In this document: positions 1 to 8,766 of the stretch, in pieces
Layout of the letters: every line of letters starts with the position of its first letter
Position numbering within the stretch: position 1 is the first letter of the stretch
DNA from: Elusimicrobiota bacterium
GTDB taxonomy: Bacteria; Elusimicrobiota; UBA5214; JBBAAG01
Assembly (NCBI GenBank): GCA_041658405.1
Contig: JBBAAG010000006.1
Location: 12,441 to 76,440, forward strand
Direction: 5' to 3'
DNA length: 64,000 bases
Made by a program: the position numbers and the translations under genes
Notes under the pieces: model-generated
Told to the model about the DNA's origin: nothing
Database searches by the model: none
What the model saw: only the letters and a program-made list of their open reading frames with translations

Positions 1-2
1 AG

Positions 3-3000
3 TCAGGGACGAACAATCTTAACCTCGTAGAAGACGCAAGTGTATGGTACAGAATGAAACTTACCGACGGCGTATTTTATTCGTGTTACCAAACCACGGG
101 ACCGTTTGCGGTGGACAACTACGTCAAACCGGTCATAACGTTATCGAATATATCCGGTGAGGTTACTAGTAATACAATTACGTTTAATTACACAATCACT
201 GCGGCACCCGACGAAAACTTATCCTTGCTTTGCGAATATTCAGCTAACAACGGGACTGACTGGTCTCCCGCTATAATCAATAGTTCGACTTACAACATTA
301 CCAGCGGTCAGTTTAGCGGTAATCTTGTTTGGAACTGTGTGGGAAATATTTCAAGCGGGACTGATAACAGCAACATTTACTTCCGTGTTACACCCTATGG
401 CCGTGCGTTAGGATTGGCGACGACGTCGAATCTTATTCACGTGGACTACAATACCCCGCCCGCGGTTGTCGTGAATGACATATTTTCGGTGGTAAGAGAC
501 ACAGTGGCGATTACTTATACTTTATCTGATACGAATAATGATGTGTTAAGCATAGTTTGTCAATACTCTACCAACGGTGGGAGTACATGGAAACCCGCGA
601 CTGTGGTGGGGAGTACTGCAAATATTGATAGTAGCCATTATTCCGGTTCGCTGGTTTGGTACTCAAATTTGGATGAGCCGAATATCAACGTAACTACTAC
701 GAAGTTTAAAATTGTACCCTACGACAACGACCAAGGGACAGCGGATGATACTATTAATTTTCAAGTTGAAAACGTTGCTGAACCACCAAGTGTTACTATT
801 ACAAGCGTCGAGGGTACTAATGGAACAATAAAAATTAATTATACCGTTTCCGACCCCGATCCAGGGGAACAGGTTACTACTACTAAGTGGCAGTATAGCA
901 CCACTAGCAGCACCGGTCCCTGGTATGATATTGATTCAGAATATATTAGTAATAATTTTTATAAGCCAGTTGGGACATCGTATATTCAATGGAATAGTTT
1001 GGTTGCACTTAATGGTGTTTATGACGATAGTATCTGGTTTAAAATGAAAGTAGTGGATAATTCTGGAAATGGTAGTATAGGGAATTTTAGTACTTCTACA
1101 AATGTTATTCCGGTAGGTGTAAATGGCCATTCTAGTGTTGTTTACAATGGTTATTTATATATTACAGCGGGTAATATGATATATTGTGCAAATCTCAATA
1201 CTGATGGAAATGTGGGGAGTTTTATTACTACATCATCAACTAGTATGCCCACGAGTTACTCTCATCATTCCAGTGTTGTTTATAATGGTTATCTATACAT
1301 TACAGCTCGTAATACGGTATATTATGCGAAACTTAATACGGAGGGTAGTATAGGAAGTTTTAGCACTTCACCAAACCTTATCCCGACATCGTTGGGGTAC
1401 CATTCCAGTGTGGTTAATAACGGATATCTGTATATTACAGGTGGAAACAATGGTAGTATTCTAAATACGATATATTATGCAAAAATTAACTGTGACGGTA
1501 GTATTGCTTCATTTCAGACGAATAGTAATACCATTCCCAGTCATTTGGATAGACATTCCAGTGTGGTTTATAACGGATATTTATATATTACAGGAGGTAA
1601 TGGCGGCATAAGTTTGCTTAATACGGTATATTATGCGAAACTCAATGCCGATGGCAGTGTGGAAAGTTTTAATATTTCCTCAAACACTATTCCTACTTCG
1701 TTGTTTGCACATTCCAGTGTAGTGAATAACGGTTATTTATATGTTACCGGAGGATGTATTGGCGTTCCTACCAACTTAAACACCGTATATCTTGCGAAAC
1801 TCAATGCTGATGGTAGTATAGGAAGTTTTAGTACTTTACCAAACACTATCCCGACTTCGTTGTATGACCATTCCAGTGTAGTGAATAACGGCTATTTATA
1901 TATTACCGGAGGGAGGAATAGTGAGCATGATGGCGTCGGTTTCAACACCATGTATTATTCCGCGTTTACTAATCTAACTAGTGGTTATGTGATTTCTTCA
2001 TCGTTTCCAATCGATAATACTGACGAAACTTCGCCAACTGTACCGAGTTATATTTGGGATGGGACAGGTGCTGATGTTGATACAACGCTATCACTTACGA
2101 CATTATCCGCAAACTGGGGTACGTCGTACGACCCGGAGTCAGGAATTTCAAAATATTGGTATGCTATTGGTTTGACACAGGGAACGACAGATTTTGTCGA
2201 ATGGACTGATGTTGGTCTTTCAACCTATGTCGTGAAAACAGAATTAACATTATCGTTAGGTACAACATACTATTTCAGCGTCAAATCTGAAAACGGTTCT
2301 GGATTACAAAGTACTGCAACTGTTTCCGATGGAATATTAATAATCGGTGATATCACTCAACCAACTAGACCAAGTTACATTTGGGACGGATTGGGAAACG
2401 ACATTGATTTGTCAGTATCAACCACCACATTATCCGCGAACTGGGGTACGTCGTCCGATCCAGAGTCGGGAATCGCAAAATATTGGTACGCTATCGGTAC
2501 AACACCAGGAACGACGGACTATCTCGACTGGACTGACATCGGATTGTCAACATATGTTATCAGAACAGGTTTAAACTTGAATTTTGGAACGACATATTAT
2601 TTCACCGTAAAATCAGAGAACGGCGCGGGGTTGCAAAGCTCATTCCGTGTTTCCGATGGTATATGTGTTATTTTAATTTCTACTGGCAGCAATCCGGTTG
2701 ACCTTACTCCTCCGGCAACGCCCTTAATAACGTCAACCACACATCCAGAACACGATACCACGTACGCAAACAGTTTCGCGAGGTTTACTTTTACAATGCC
2801 CAAAAGTGATGAGTCCGGGATTAGAGGGTATTATTATTTGTTAAACGGCAACAGTTCTACCTCGGTTATTCCGGAAACCGGGATTTTTGTTACGTGGGAC
2901 ACGATAACGTTGTCAAACTTAACCGACGGCGTGTTGTATCTCCACGCGATAGCGATCGATAACGCGGGTAACTGGTCTTCTGCAAACACTGCGCATTACA

Positions 3001-3728
3001 AGTTTACCGTACGGCTTACGATTGACCCTGCGCAGGATACTGCGTTGGTATACAGCGACGGGTTAAAGATTGACGTTCCCGCGGGTACTGTGGCTGGTAC
3101 CACGAAACTCGAGGTTACGCGTCCGGATATAATCAACCTCCCCCGGGTAATTAATGATCCTCAGGTTAAAGACACGAATATTGTAGTAGAAATCAAGTTT
3201 ACCGACGGAACGACGGAGTTAGCAAAAGATATTACCATAAGTATTCCGTATACCGCTAACGACATTCCCGGGCTGGACGAGAAAAACCTTCGCGTGTTTT
3301 ATTGGCATGAAACCAAGAACGGGTGGGTGTTGATCCCGGACTCTCACGTGGATACTGCTGCGAAAAACGTTATTGCGCGGGTGAACCATTTGTCGTTATT
3401 CAAAGTTATGGAATATATTCAGGGTGAGAATACTATAGAAAACTTGTCGAACTATCCTAACCCGTTCAAAGCGGGCAATGATGCGACAAAAATACGGTAT
3501 ATCCTCCAGAACGATTCCAACGTAAAAATCCGTATCTACGACTTAATCGGCGACTGTGTATGGGAACAAAACGTTGTTGCTGGGACTGTCGGGTCAAGCC
3601 TCGCGGGGCCGAACGAAGTGTACTGGGACGGTAGAAACAGCGCAGGCGATATTGTGGATATCGGGTCGTATATCTGTGTTGTTGAAGCAAGCGGCGTAGT
3701 GTTGAAGACGAGGATTGGAGTGAAATAG
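3..3728 (+). CDS. Large secreted kelch/Ig-like protein with FlgD/T9SS-type C-terminal domain (5' partial)
   Basis: The reading frame is open from the first bases of the window and the first ATG (position 54) has no signal peptide behind it, so the gene begins upstream. Visible layout: cadherin/PKD-like Ig repeats (to about 1050); a kelch-like block with six copies of HSSVVxNGYLYIT (about 1125-1960); two Fn3-like repeats beginning SYIWDG (about 2041 and 2375); a further Ig-like domain; a ZU5-like segment with DVPAGTV (about 3010-3400); and a C-terminal domain starting NLSNYPNPFKAG and ending in a short beta-rich tail (3436-3726). That last domain is the FlgD-Ig/type A sorting type recognised by type 9 secretion. 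The PorV-like gene starts 25 bp downstream, which fits a secreted substrate beside its shuttle. The kelch block is visibly AT-richer than its flanks, suggesting mosaic origin. Substrate or ligand is unknown. Confidence 0.85.
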   Translation, partial: SGTNNLNLVEDASVWYRMKLTDGVFYSCYQTTGPFAVDNYVKPVITLSNISGEVTSNTITFNYTITAAPDENLSLLCEYSANNGTDWSPAIINSSTYNITSGQFSGNLVWNCVGNISSGTDNSNIYFRVTPYGRALGLATTSNLIHVDYNTPPAVVVNDIFSVVRDTVAITYTLSDTNNDVLSIVCQYSTNGGSTWKPATVVGSTANIDSSHYSGSLVWYSNLDEPNINVTTTKFKIVPYDNDQGTADDTINFQVENVAEPPSVTITSVEGTNGTIKINYTVSDPDPGEQVTTTKWQYSTTSSTGPWYDIDSEYISNNFYKPVGTSYIQWNSLVALNGVYDDSIWFKMKVVDNSGNGSIGNFSTSTNVIPVGVNGHSSVVYNGYLYITAGNMIYCANLNTDGNVGSFITTSSTSMPTSYSHHSSVVYNGYLYITARNTVYYAKLNTEGSIGSFSTSPNLIPTSLGYHSSVVNNGYLYITGGNNGSILNTIYYAKINCDGSIASFQTNSNTIPSHLDRHSSVVYNGYLYITGGNGGISLLNTVYYAKLNADGSVESFNISSNTIPTSLFAHSSVVNNGYLYVTGGCIGVPTNLNTVYLAKLNADGSIGSFSTLPNTIPTSLYDHSSVVNNGYLYITGGRNSEHDGVGFNTMYYSAFTNLTSGYVISSSFPIDNTDETSPTVPSYIWDGTGADVDTTLSLTTLSANWGTSYDPESGISKYWYAIGLTQGTTDFVEWTDVGLSTYVVKTELTLSLGTTYYFSVKSENGSGLQSTATVSDGILIIGDITQPTRPSYIWDGLGNDIDLSVSTTTLSANWGTSSDPESGIAKYWYAIGTTPGTTDYLDWTDIGLSTYVIRTGLNLNFGTTYYFTVKSENGAGLQSSFRVSDGICVILISTGSNPVDLTPPATPLITSTTHPEHDTTYANSFARFTFTMPKSDESGIRGYYYLLNGNSSTSVIPETGIFVTWDTITLSNLTDGVLYLHAIAIDNAGNWSSANTAHYKFTVRLTIDPAQDTALVYSDGLKIDVPAGTVAGTTKLEVTRPDIINLPRVINDPQVKDTNIVVEIKFTDGTTELAKDITISIPYTANDIPGLDEKNLRVFYWHETKNGWVLIPDSHVDTAAKNVIARVNHLSLFKVMEYIQGENTIENLSNYPNPFKAGNDATKIRYILQNDSNVKIRIYDLIGDCVWEQNVVAGTVGSSLAGPNEVYWDGRNSAGDIVDIGSYICVVEASGVVLKTRIGVK

Positions 3729-3753
3729 TTTACTCAAGAAACTCGAAAATATT

Positions 3754-5763
3754 ATGAAAAAAGTATTGGCGTGGCTATTATTAATATCGGTTTGTGTTAC
3801 GTGGTCTTCCGCGGCGGAGAATACCGGCGGGTTGCCCGGATACTTTCTTAACCTCGGTATTGGTACGCGCGTGTTGGGCATGGGCCGCGCGGGGACTGCT
3901 GTAGCGGATGATATCAGCGCGTTGTACTGGAACCCCGCAGGGTTGCGACAGATGCGGAATCTAGAGCTTATGTTTAACCACAACGAGTTGTTTGAGTTGA
4001 CAAAGTATGAATGTATTGGAGTGGCAGTGCCGACGAAGTATAACTGGTCTTTTGGGTTAGGGCTAGTCCAAATGTTTTCCCCGGGTACGGTAAAACGTGA
4101 CTATTTTAATACCGTTACCGGCGAGGTCAGCGACGTTAACAGCGCGTTGTTGTTTTCAAACGCGTTTTCTGTAACCGATAAATTACAGTTAGGTATTGGG
4201 ACAAAGGTTGTGAACAAAAAGTTTGACGATATCGACTCCACATGGCTGGGGTTCGATTTTGGCGCGTTGTATACACTCACGGAAATTGTGAGGGTGGGGT
4301 TGGACATACAAAACATTTTTGTTTCAAGTTTCAGGCGTTACGATACCGACTATAAAGCGCCGATGATGACTAGGGTTGGGGTGTCGTCCAGTTTGTTGGA
4401 TAACGCTCTTATACTCACCGCCGACCTTGAACTTACCTCGTCGCAGTATTTGAAAATATATTGTGGCGCAGAATACCGAGTGTGGAACATTATGATGTTG
4501 CGTTTGGGGTACGATAGCAACAACCTTACAGCCGGGTTTGGCGTTGTGGTAAACAACTTCTTGTTTGACTACGCAATGCTCAGCCATACGTTAGGGTTAA
4601 GCCATCGCGCAGCGGTGACGTACCGGTTTGGAAAATACAAAAACATTACTCTCCCGGCCAAAGTTGATATTATCGTTCCGAAGAAAAAGATTGATTACGC
4701 AGTTACGGTTAACACAATGAAAGAAATACCTGTTGCGGTTTACCATTTGTTTGACGCGAAAAATGTTGCTGTAACAAGTATCAATATCACTAATAGTACT
4801 AAGAAAGAAGTTAAGTTTAGCGTGTCAGCGCGTATAGATATCAAGAAAAGTGATGAGTTCTGGGAAGTAGTTGTCCCGCCCGGGGAAACAAAAGAACTGA
4901 ATATTGTTCCATCTCTCACGCGAGAGGAAGTAAGAGCGGTCGAAGTTGTTCCTACTCTTAGCAAAATATCGGTGGAAGTGTATAAACTAAATGCTAAAGG
5001 TAAACCCGCGCTTTTGTTGCATAACATGTTACCCGTTACATTGTTGCCGTATGACCAGTTTGTCCAGGAAATTGTTGATGCGAAAAACGTGAAGTACGAT
5101 ATGATTGACACGCTTGCTACGTGGGTGACGTATAACGACAGGAGTTTGACGGACGTAATATCTAAAGCAAGCGAAAAAGGCGCGGCGAGTGTTCCACCGA
5201 TAAAAATTGTGGGCGTCCAATCCCCTCATTTGTTTACCCGTCCTACTCCGGATTCAAGGTCAGTAGAAGAAAAGGATCAGGATTATTTAACGCAGGTAAA
5301 ACTGATTTACGATACGTTAAAAGATAATTACGGGATGACATATATTAACCAGCCGATAGCGTATGGTTTCTCACAACGCATAAAGTTGCCGTCTGAAGTG
5401 TTGAAGAATAAAGGCAACTGCGTAGAATTAGCAGTGCTGTTCTCGAGCTTGCTGGAAAGTATCGAGCTGGACCCCATAATATTGTTGTCAATCGAAGACG
5501 GCCACGCGGTGGTCGGCTGGCGAGTGGCTGGTGAAGAAAAAGATGTTTATCATTTGATGGAGACCAGTTTGTTCGGCGAAGATTTTGATAAAGTGTTGAA
5601 TCAAGGCAATGCGTTGATCGAACAGTACGGATTACAGCCAGAGTTTGCCGGCAAAATATCCTTTAACGCTAACGGCGTTTACAAAAAAGACGGCGATGTG
5701 TTGGTTTTAGATATTAAAAAAATCCATTCCTTTATTCCACCTAGTCCAAATATTTTGAGATGA
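3754..5763 (+). CDS. PorV/UPF0164-like outer-membrane barrel fused to a transglutaminase-like domain
   Basis: 669 residues with a clear signal peptide (MKKVLAWLLLISVCVTWSSA). Residues about 25-290 carry the PorV/PorQ signature (LNLGIGTRVLGMGRAGTAV followed by DDISALYWNPAGL) and beta-barrel strands. A middle Ig-like region (about 300-430) follows. The C-terminal part (about 500-650) looks like a transglutaminase-like cysteine peptidase fold: KNKGNCVELA with Cys556, EDGHAVVGW with His584, and YHLMETSL with Glu603 as possible third member. PorV proteins are outer-membrane shuttles that bring T9SS cargo to the attachment complex. The upstream neighbour carries a T9SS-like C-terminal domain, so the pair may be functionally linked. 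The enzymatic role of the extra domain is inferred from motif order only. It could act in cargo cleavage or attachment, or be structural. Confidence 0.8.
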   Translation: MKKVLAWLLLISVCVTWSSAAENTGGLPGYFLNLGIGTRVLGMGRAGTAVADDISALYWNPAGLRQMRNLELMFNHNELFELTKYECIGVAVPTKYNWSFGLGLVQMFSPGTVKRDYFNTVTGEVSDVNSALLFSNAFSVTDKLQLGIGTKVVNKKFDDIDSTWLGFDFGALYTLTEIVRVGLDIQNIFVSSFRRYDTDYKAPMMTRVGVSSSLLDNALILTADLELTSSQYLKIYCGAEYRVWNIMMLRLGYDSNNLTAGFGVVVNNFLFDYAMLSHTLGLSHRAAVTYRFGKYKNITLPAKVDIIVPKKKIDYAVTVNTMKEIPVAVYHLFDAKNVAVTSINITNSTKKEVKFSVSARIDIKKSDEFWEVVVPPGETKELNIVPSLTREEVRAVEVVPTLSKISVEVYKLNAKGKPALLLHNMLPVTLLPYDQFVQEIVDAKNVKYDMIDTLATWVTYNDRSLTDVISKASEKGAASVPPIKIVGVQSPHLFTRPTPDSRSVEEKDQDYLTQVKLIYDTLKDNYGMTYINQPIAYGFSQRIKLPSEVLKNKGNCVELAVLFSSLLESIELDPIILLSIEDGHAVVGWRVAGEEKDVYHLMETSLFGEDFDKVLNQGNALIEQYGLQPEFAGKISFNANGVYKKDGDVLVLDIKKIHSFIPPSPNILR

Positions 5764-5840
5764 TACCCTCCCCTATAAAAAATAAATATCGCCAATAATC
5801 TATATGTATTGTAAAATACATCATGCAATAGGGGGATTTT

Positions 5841-7955
5841 ATGATATTGATACAAACAATATTGACTGCTGCAGTATTATTATTGACTACAATCTCAGGT
5901 TTTGCTGAATCAAAAGATTTTACGTTTATCCAGCTTACTGACGGGCATATGGAAAAAGGCGCGGTGTACCTATCGTCGACTATTGCCGAGATTAACAAGC
6001 TAACACCCGCGCCGGAGTTCGCGGTATTCACCGGCGATTTCGCGAATTACGGAACCGTACGTGAGTTCGATAAGTATGCGCAGATAATGGATGGACTTAA
6101 CTATAAGTACTACACGGTTCTTGGTAATCACGAGACACAGAATAACGATGTCGGGTACTATACGTACCAGCAACGTTACGGCAGTCCATACCATTCGTTC
6201 GACCACAACGGTATCCATTTTGTGTTACTCAACACCGGAGTGTCTTCAACCGGTGCAGGGTTTATCACAGCTGCGCAGCTGGAGTGGTTGCGTTCTGACC
6301 TACAAAAAATAGGAACACAAATGCCGGTATTCCTGTTCTCCCACCACCTGCCAACGGATAGAGGTATTGGCAATAACGTGGAGGTTTATCAGGTGATTAA
6401 AGATTATAATATCCGCGCGTGGTTCACCGGGCATTTACATGCAACAAGGCATTTTATATGGAATGGTATTCACGTGTTGGTAACCAAAGACACGCTTACC
6501 TGCGGCTATCGTATCATTCAGGTAAAAGGGGATAAGGTGTTCACTTATAACAAAGAAGTCGATAAGCCTGAATCACCGGATAAAGTGGTGATTGGCCTGT
6601 ATACAAAAAAATCTGCGCCCGAGTACGAACTCATATCTCCGGGGTATCAGGTTGATACTGCAACGTCCATTACTTGTGCGGTTAAGTTTTCAACATTAAC
6701 ACTTACCGCAGTGAAAGCGTCCCTTCGCGCGAAGGTGGACCGCGATACAACATACACGCTTGTGTACTCTACGATAACACAGTTGTGGCAACAAAACATT
6801 CCAGTGATTCAGGGGAATCATACGTTGATAATACAGATGGTACTCACTGAGAAAACAACGTTTTATTCCGGCAACGTAGTGTCTACCGGCACAATAGGGT
6901 ATATTTGGGAAAAATCTTATAACTTTACCGTCGGAGATAACGCAGTAGCGTGGAAGTACGCAACTGGTGATATGGTGATATCAGCGCCGGTGGTTGAAAA
7001 TGGAAATGTTTACTGCGGTTCAGCAGATGGAACAATGTATTGTTTATCTGCGAGTACCGGCGGAGTGAAGTGGAAATACGCAACTAACGGCATAATCTCC
7101 GGTGATCCTGTCATTTATAAGGACAAACTTATATTTGGTTCTCATGACGGTAATGTTTATGTGTTGGATAAAACCGCGGGGGCGTTGTACTGGAAATACA
7201 CGAGTACTGTGCCGGTATATTCCACGCCGGTAGTAGCTGAGTCAAAGGATGGGGATTTTAATAACACGCGGATCGTTGTTGCGCATGGAAACGGATTAAT
7301 AGCAGGGCTTTCCTTTACCGACGGGACGGTATTGTGGCGATACAATACAAAATATGCGGTATCAATTTGCCCGGCATATAACCGTGAAAACGGTACCGTT
7401 TATTTCGGCGGGTGGGATGGGTATACCCGCGGGATTTCTGTTTCCACAGGCGGTGTGGTATGGTCCCGTCGTATTTATCGCGGAATGTGGGGCGCACCGG
7501 GGTCGAACTCGCCGGTGATTGACGGGGATAAACTGTACCTCAACGATATCGGTAAAGTGTACGCGTTAACCTTGTCCTCCGGCAGTACGGTATGGAGTTC
7601 GACTGTTACACATAGCACGTCAAAACCTGTGATTTATGGAGATAAAGTTATCGTATGTTCTTCTGACAATAAAGTACAGGCGTATGATAAAAGTACTGGC
7701 GCGTTGTTATGGCGGGTACAAGCTAAGCATGGGATCCACCGCGCACAACCGGTGATTTACAACGATTATCTTGTGATATCCACATCCTGGGGTACGGTAC
7801 ATATTATGAATCCCGATACCGGCAAAATTGTGTATAATTACCAATTATCTGATTATCAGGTAACATCAACACCGTGTATAATGTCAGGTAAGCTTTATAT
7901 TGGCTCTTCTGACAAAAACGTGTATGCGGTTGAGCTTGATAGAATTATGAAGTAA
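5841..7955 (+). CDS. Secreted calcineurin-like metallophosphoesterase fused to PQQ-type beta-propeller
   Basis: 704 residues. A GGGGG Shine-Dalgarno precedes the ATG by a few bases and residues 1-22 form a signal peptide. The phosphoesterase domain (about 26-235) shows the metal-binding blocks in order: LTDGH (Asp34, His36), GDFANYG, GNHE, SHHLP and GHLHATR. A beta-sandwich linker (about 245-365) leads to a C-terminal propeller (about 370-700) of repeated units such as VYCGSADGTMYCLSASTGGVKWKY, which match the PQQ/quinoprotein-like repeat (PF13360 type). The product should be periplasmic or surface-exposed and hydrolyse a phosphoester of unknown identity. The glycerophosphodiesterase gene starts 20 bp downstream, which suggests organophosphate scavenging. 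A second gene of the same architecture lies at 26478-28877. Confidence 0.85.
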   Translation: MILIQTILTAAVLLLTTISGFAESKDFTFIQLTDGHMEKGAVYLSSTIAEINKLTPAPEFAVFTGDFANYGTVREFDKYAQIMDGLNYKYYTVLGNHETQNNDVGYYTYQQRYGSPYHSFDHNGIHFVLLNTGVSSTGAGFITAAQLEWLRSDLQKIGTQMPVFLFSHHLPTDRGIGNNVEVYQVIKDYNIRAWFTGHLHATRHFIWNGIHVLVTKDTLTCGYRIIQVKGDKVFTYNKEVDKPESPDKVVIGLYTKKSAPEYELISPGYQVDTATSITCAVKFSTLTLTAVKASLRAKVDRDTTYTLVYSTITQLWQQNIPVIQGNHTLIIQMVLTEKTTFYSGNVVSTGTIGYIWEKSYNFTVGDNAVAWKYATGDMVISAPVVENGNVYCGSADGTMYCLSASTGGVKWKYATNGIISGDPVIYKDKLIFGSHDGNVYVLDKTAGALYWKYTSTVPVYSTPVVAESKDGDFNNTRIVVAHGNGLIAGLSFTDGTVLWRYNTKYAVSICPAYNRENGTVYFGGWDGYTRGISVSTGGVVWSRRIYRGMWGAPGSNSPVIDGDKLYLNDIGKVYALTLSSGSTVWSSTVTHSTSKPVIYGDKVIVCSSDNKVQAYDKSTGALLWRVQAKHGIHRAQPVIYNDYLVISTSWGTVHIMNPDTGKIVYNYQLSDYQVTSTPCIMSGKLYIGSSDKNVYAVELDRIMK

Positions 7956-7975
7956 TTGAAGGGGGAAGTACGGAA

Positions 7976-8719
7976 ATGCTTATCATAGGCCATCGCGGGT
8001 CAAGTTTTATCGCGCCGGAGAATACGTTAGCGTCAATTAATCTTGCATGGAAACAAGGAGCGGATGCGGTTGAGATTGATATTAGGTTGACAAAAGACGG
8101 GCGTGTGGTTGCAAGCCATGACGCAAGCGCGTTAAGGATGGCTGGTGTGGATCTTACAATCGCAACCTCAACTTTCGCGGAATTACGCGCATTGGACTTC
8201 GGGAAAGTTAAGGATGAGAAGTATAAAGGCGAAACTATACCTTCACTTGAAGAAATTATTGATACTATCCCCGCAGGTAAGGTTTTGGTGGTAGAAATAA
8301 AAGCCGGGCTTGAGATTCTTAATGAATACTGCCGGATTGTTAATTCCAGCAGTAAGAAAGCGCAGGTATTGAGTATCGGGTTCGGGTACGAAACTATGGT
8401 TGAATGTAAGAAGATGATGCCTGATAATATTGCGTTGTATTTGGTTAGTACAAAAAAAGATAAGGATACCGGTATTTATGCGCCGTATGATATTGATGCG
8501 GTAATCGCAAAAACGGTAGAAGGTAAACTCGACGGGCTTGATGTTCATTATGTACCCGTGAATTCCGAGTTTGTAGATAAAACTCTTGACGCAAACCTGC
8601 AGTTATACGTATGGACAGTGAATGAAGTAGTTGAAGCGCAGAGGCTAGATTCTATTGGAGTGGATGGGTTGACGACGGATAAGCCGGATGTTATGCTGCG
8701 TAATCTCAATCGTAGATAG
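7976..8719 (+). CDS. Glycerophosphodiester phosphodiesterase
   Basis: 247 residues without signal peptide, so probably cytosolic. The N-terminus has the GDPD signature IIGHRGSSFIAPENT, then ADAVEIDIRLTKDGRVVASHD (His, Glu, Asp and the second His of the TIM-barrel active site), and later VLVVEIKAG and LYVWTVNE, all standard for UgpQ-type enzymes. It hydrolyses glycerophosphodiesters to glycerol-3-phosphate and an alcohol. Length is normal for the family. A strong ribosome site (AAGGGGGAAG) precedes the ATG. It follows the metallophosphoesterase by 20 bp, so the two are likely co-transcribed. Confidence 0.9.
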   Translation: MLIIGHRGSSFIAPENTLASINLAWKQGADAVEIDIRLTKDGRVVASHDASALRMAGVDLTIATSTFAELRALDFGKVKDEKYKGETIPSLEEIIDTIPAGKVLVVEIKAGLEILNEYCRIVNSSSKKAQVLSIGFGYETMVECKKMMPDNIALYLVSTKKDKDTGIYAPYDIDAVIAKTVEGKLDGLDVHYVPVNSEFVDKTLDANLQLYVWTVNEVVEAQRLDSIGVDGLTTDKPDVMLRNLNRR

Positions 8720-8766
8720 GTGTGTGAGTATAATTTAATAAATTTGAGTATAAACCGGAGGACAAC

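Noticed and set aside
3594..3983. 129-codon minus-strand frame spanning the kelch and PorV-like gene junction
   Set aside because: Both plus-strand genes are strongly supported there; the antisense product is low-complexity and lacks motifs.
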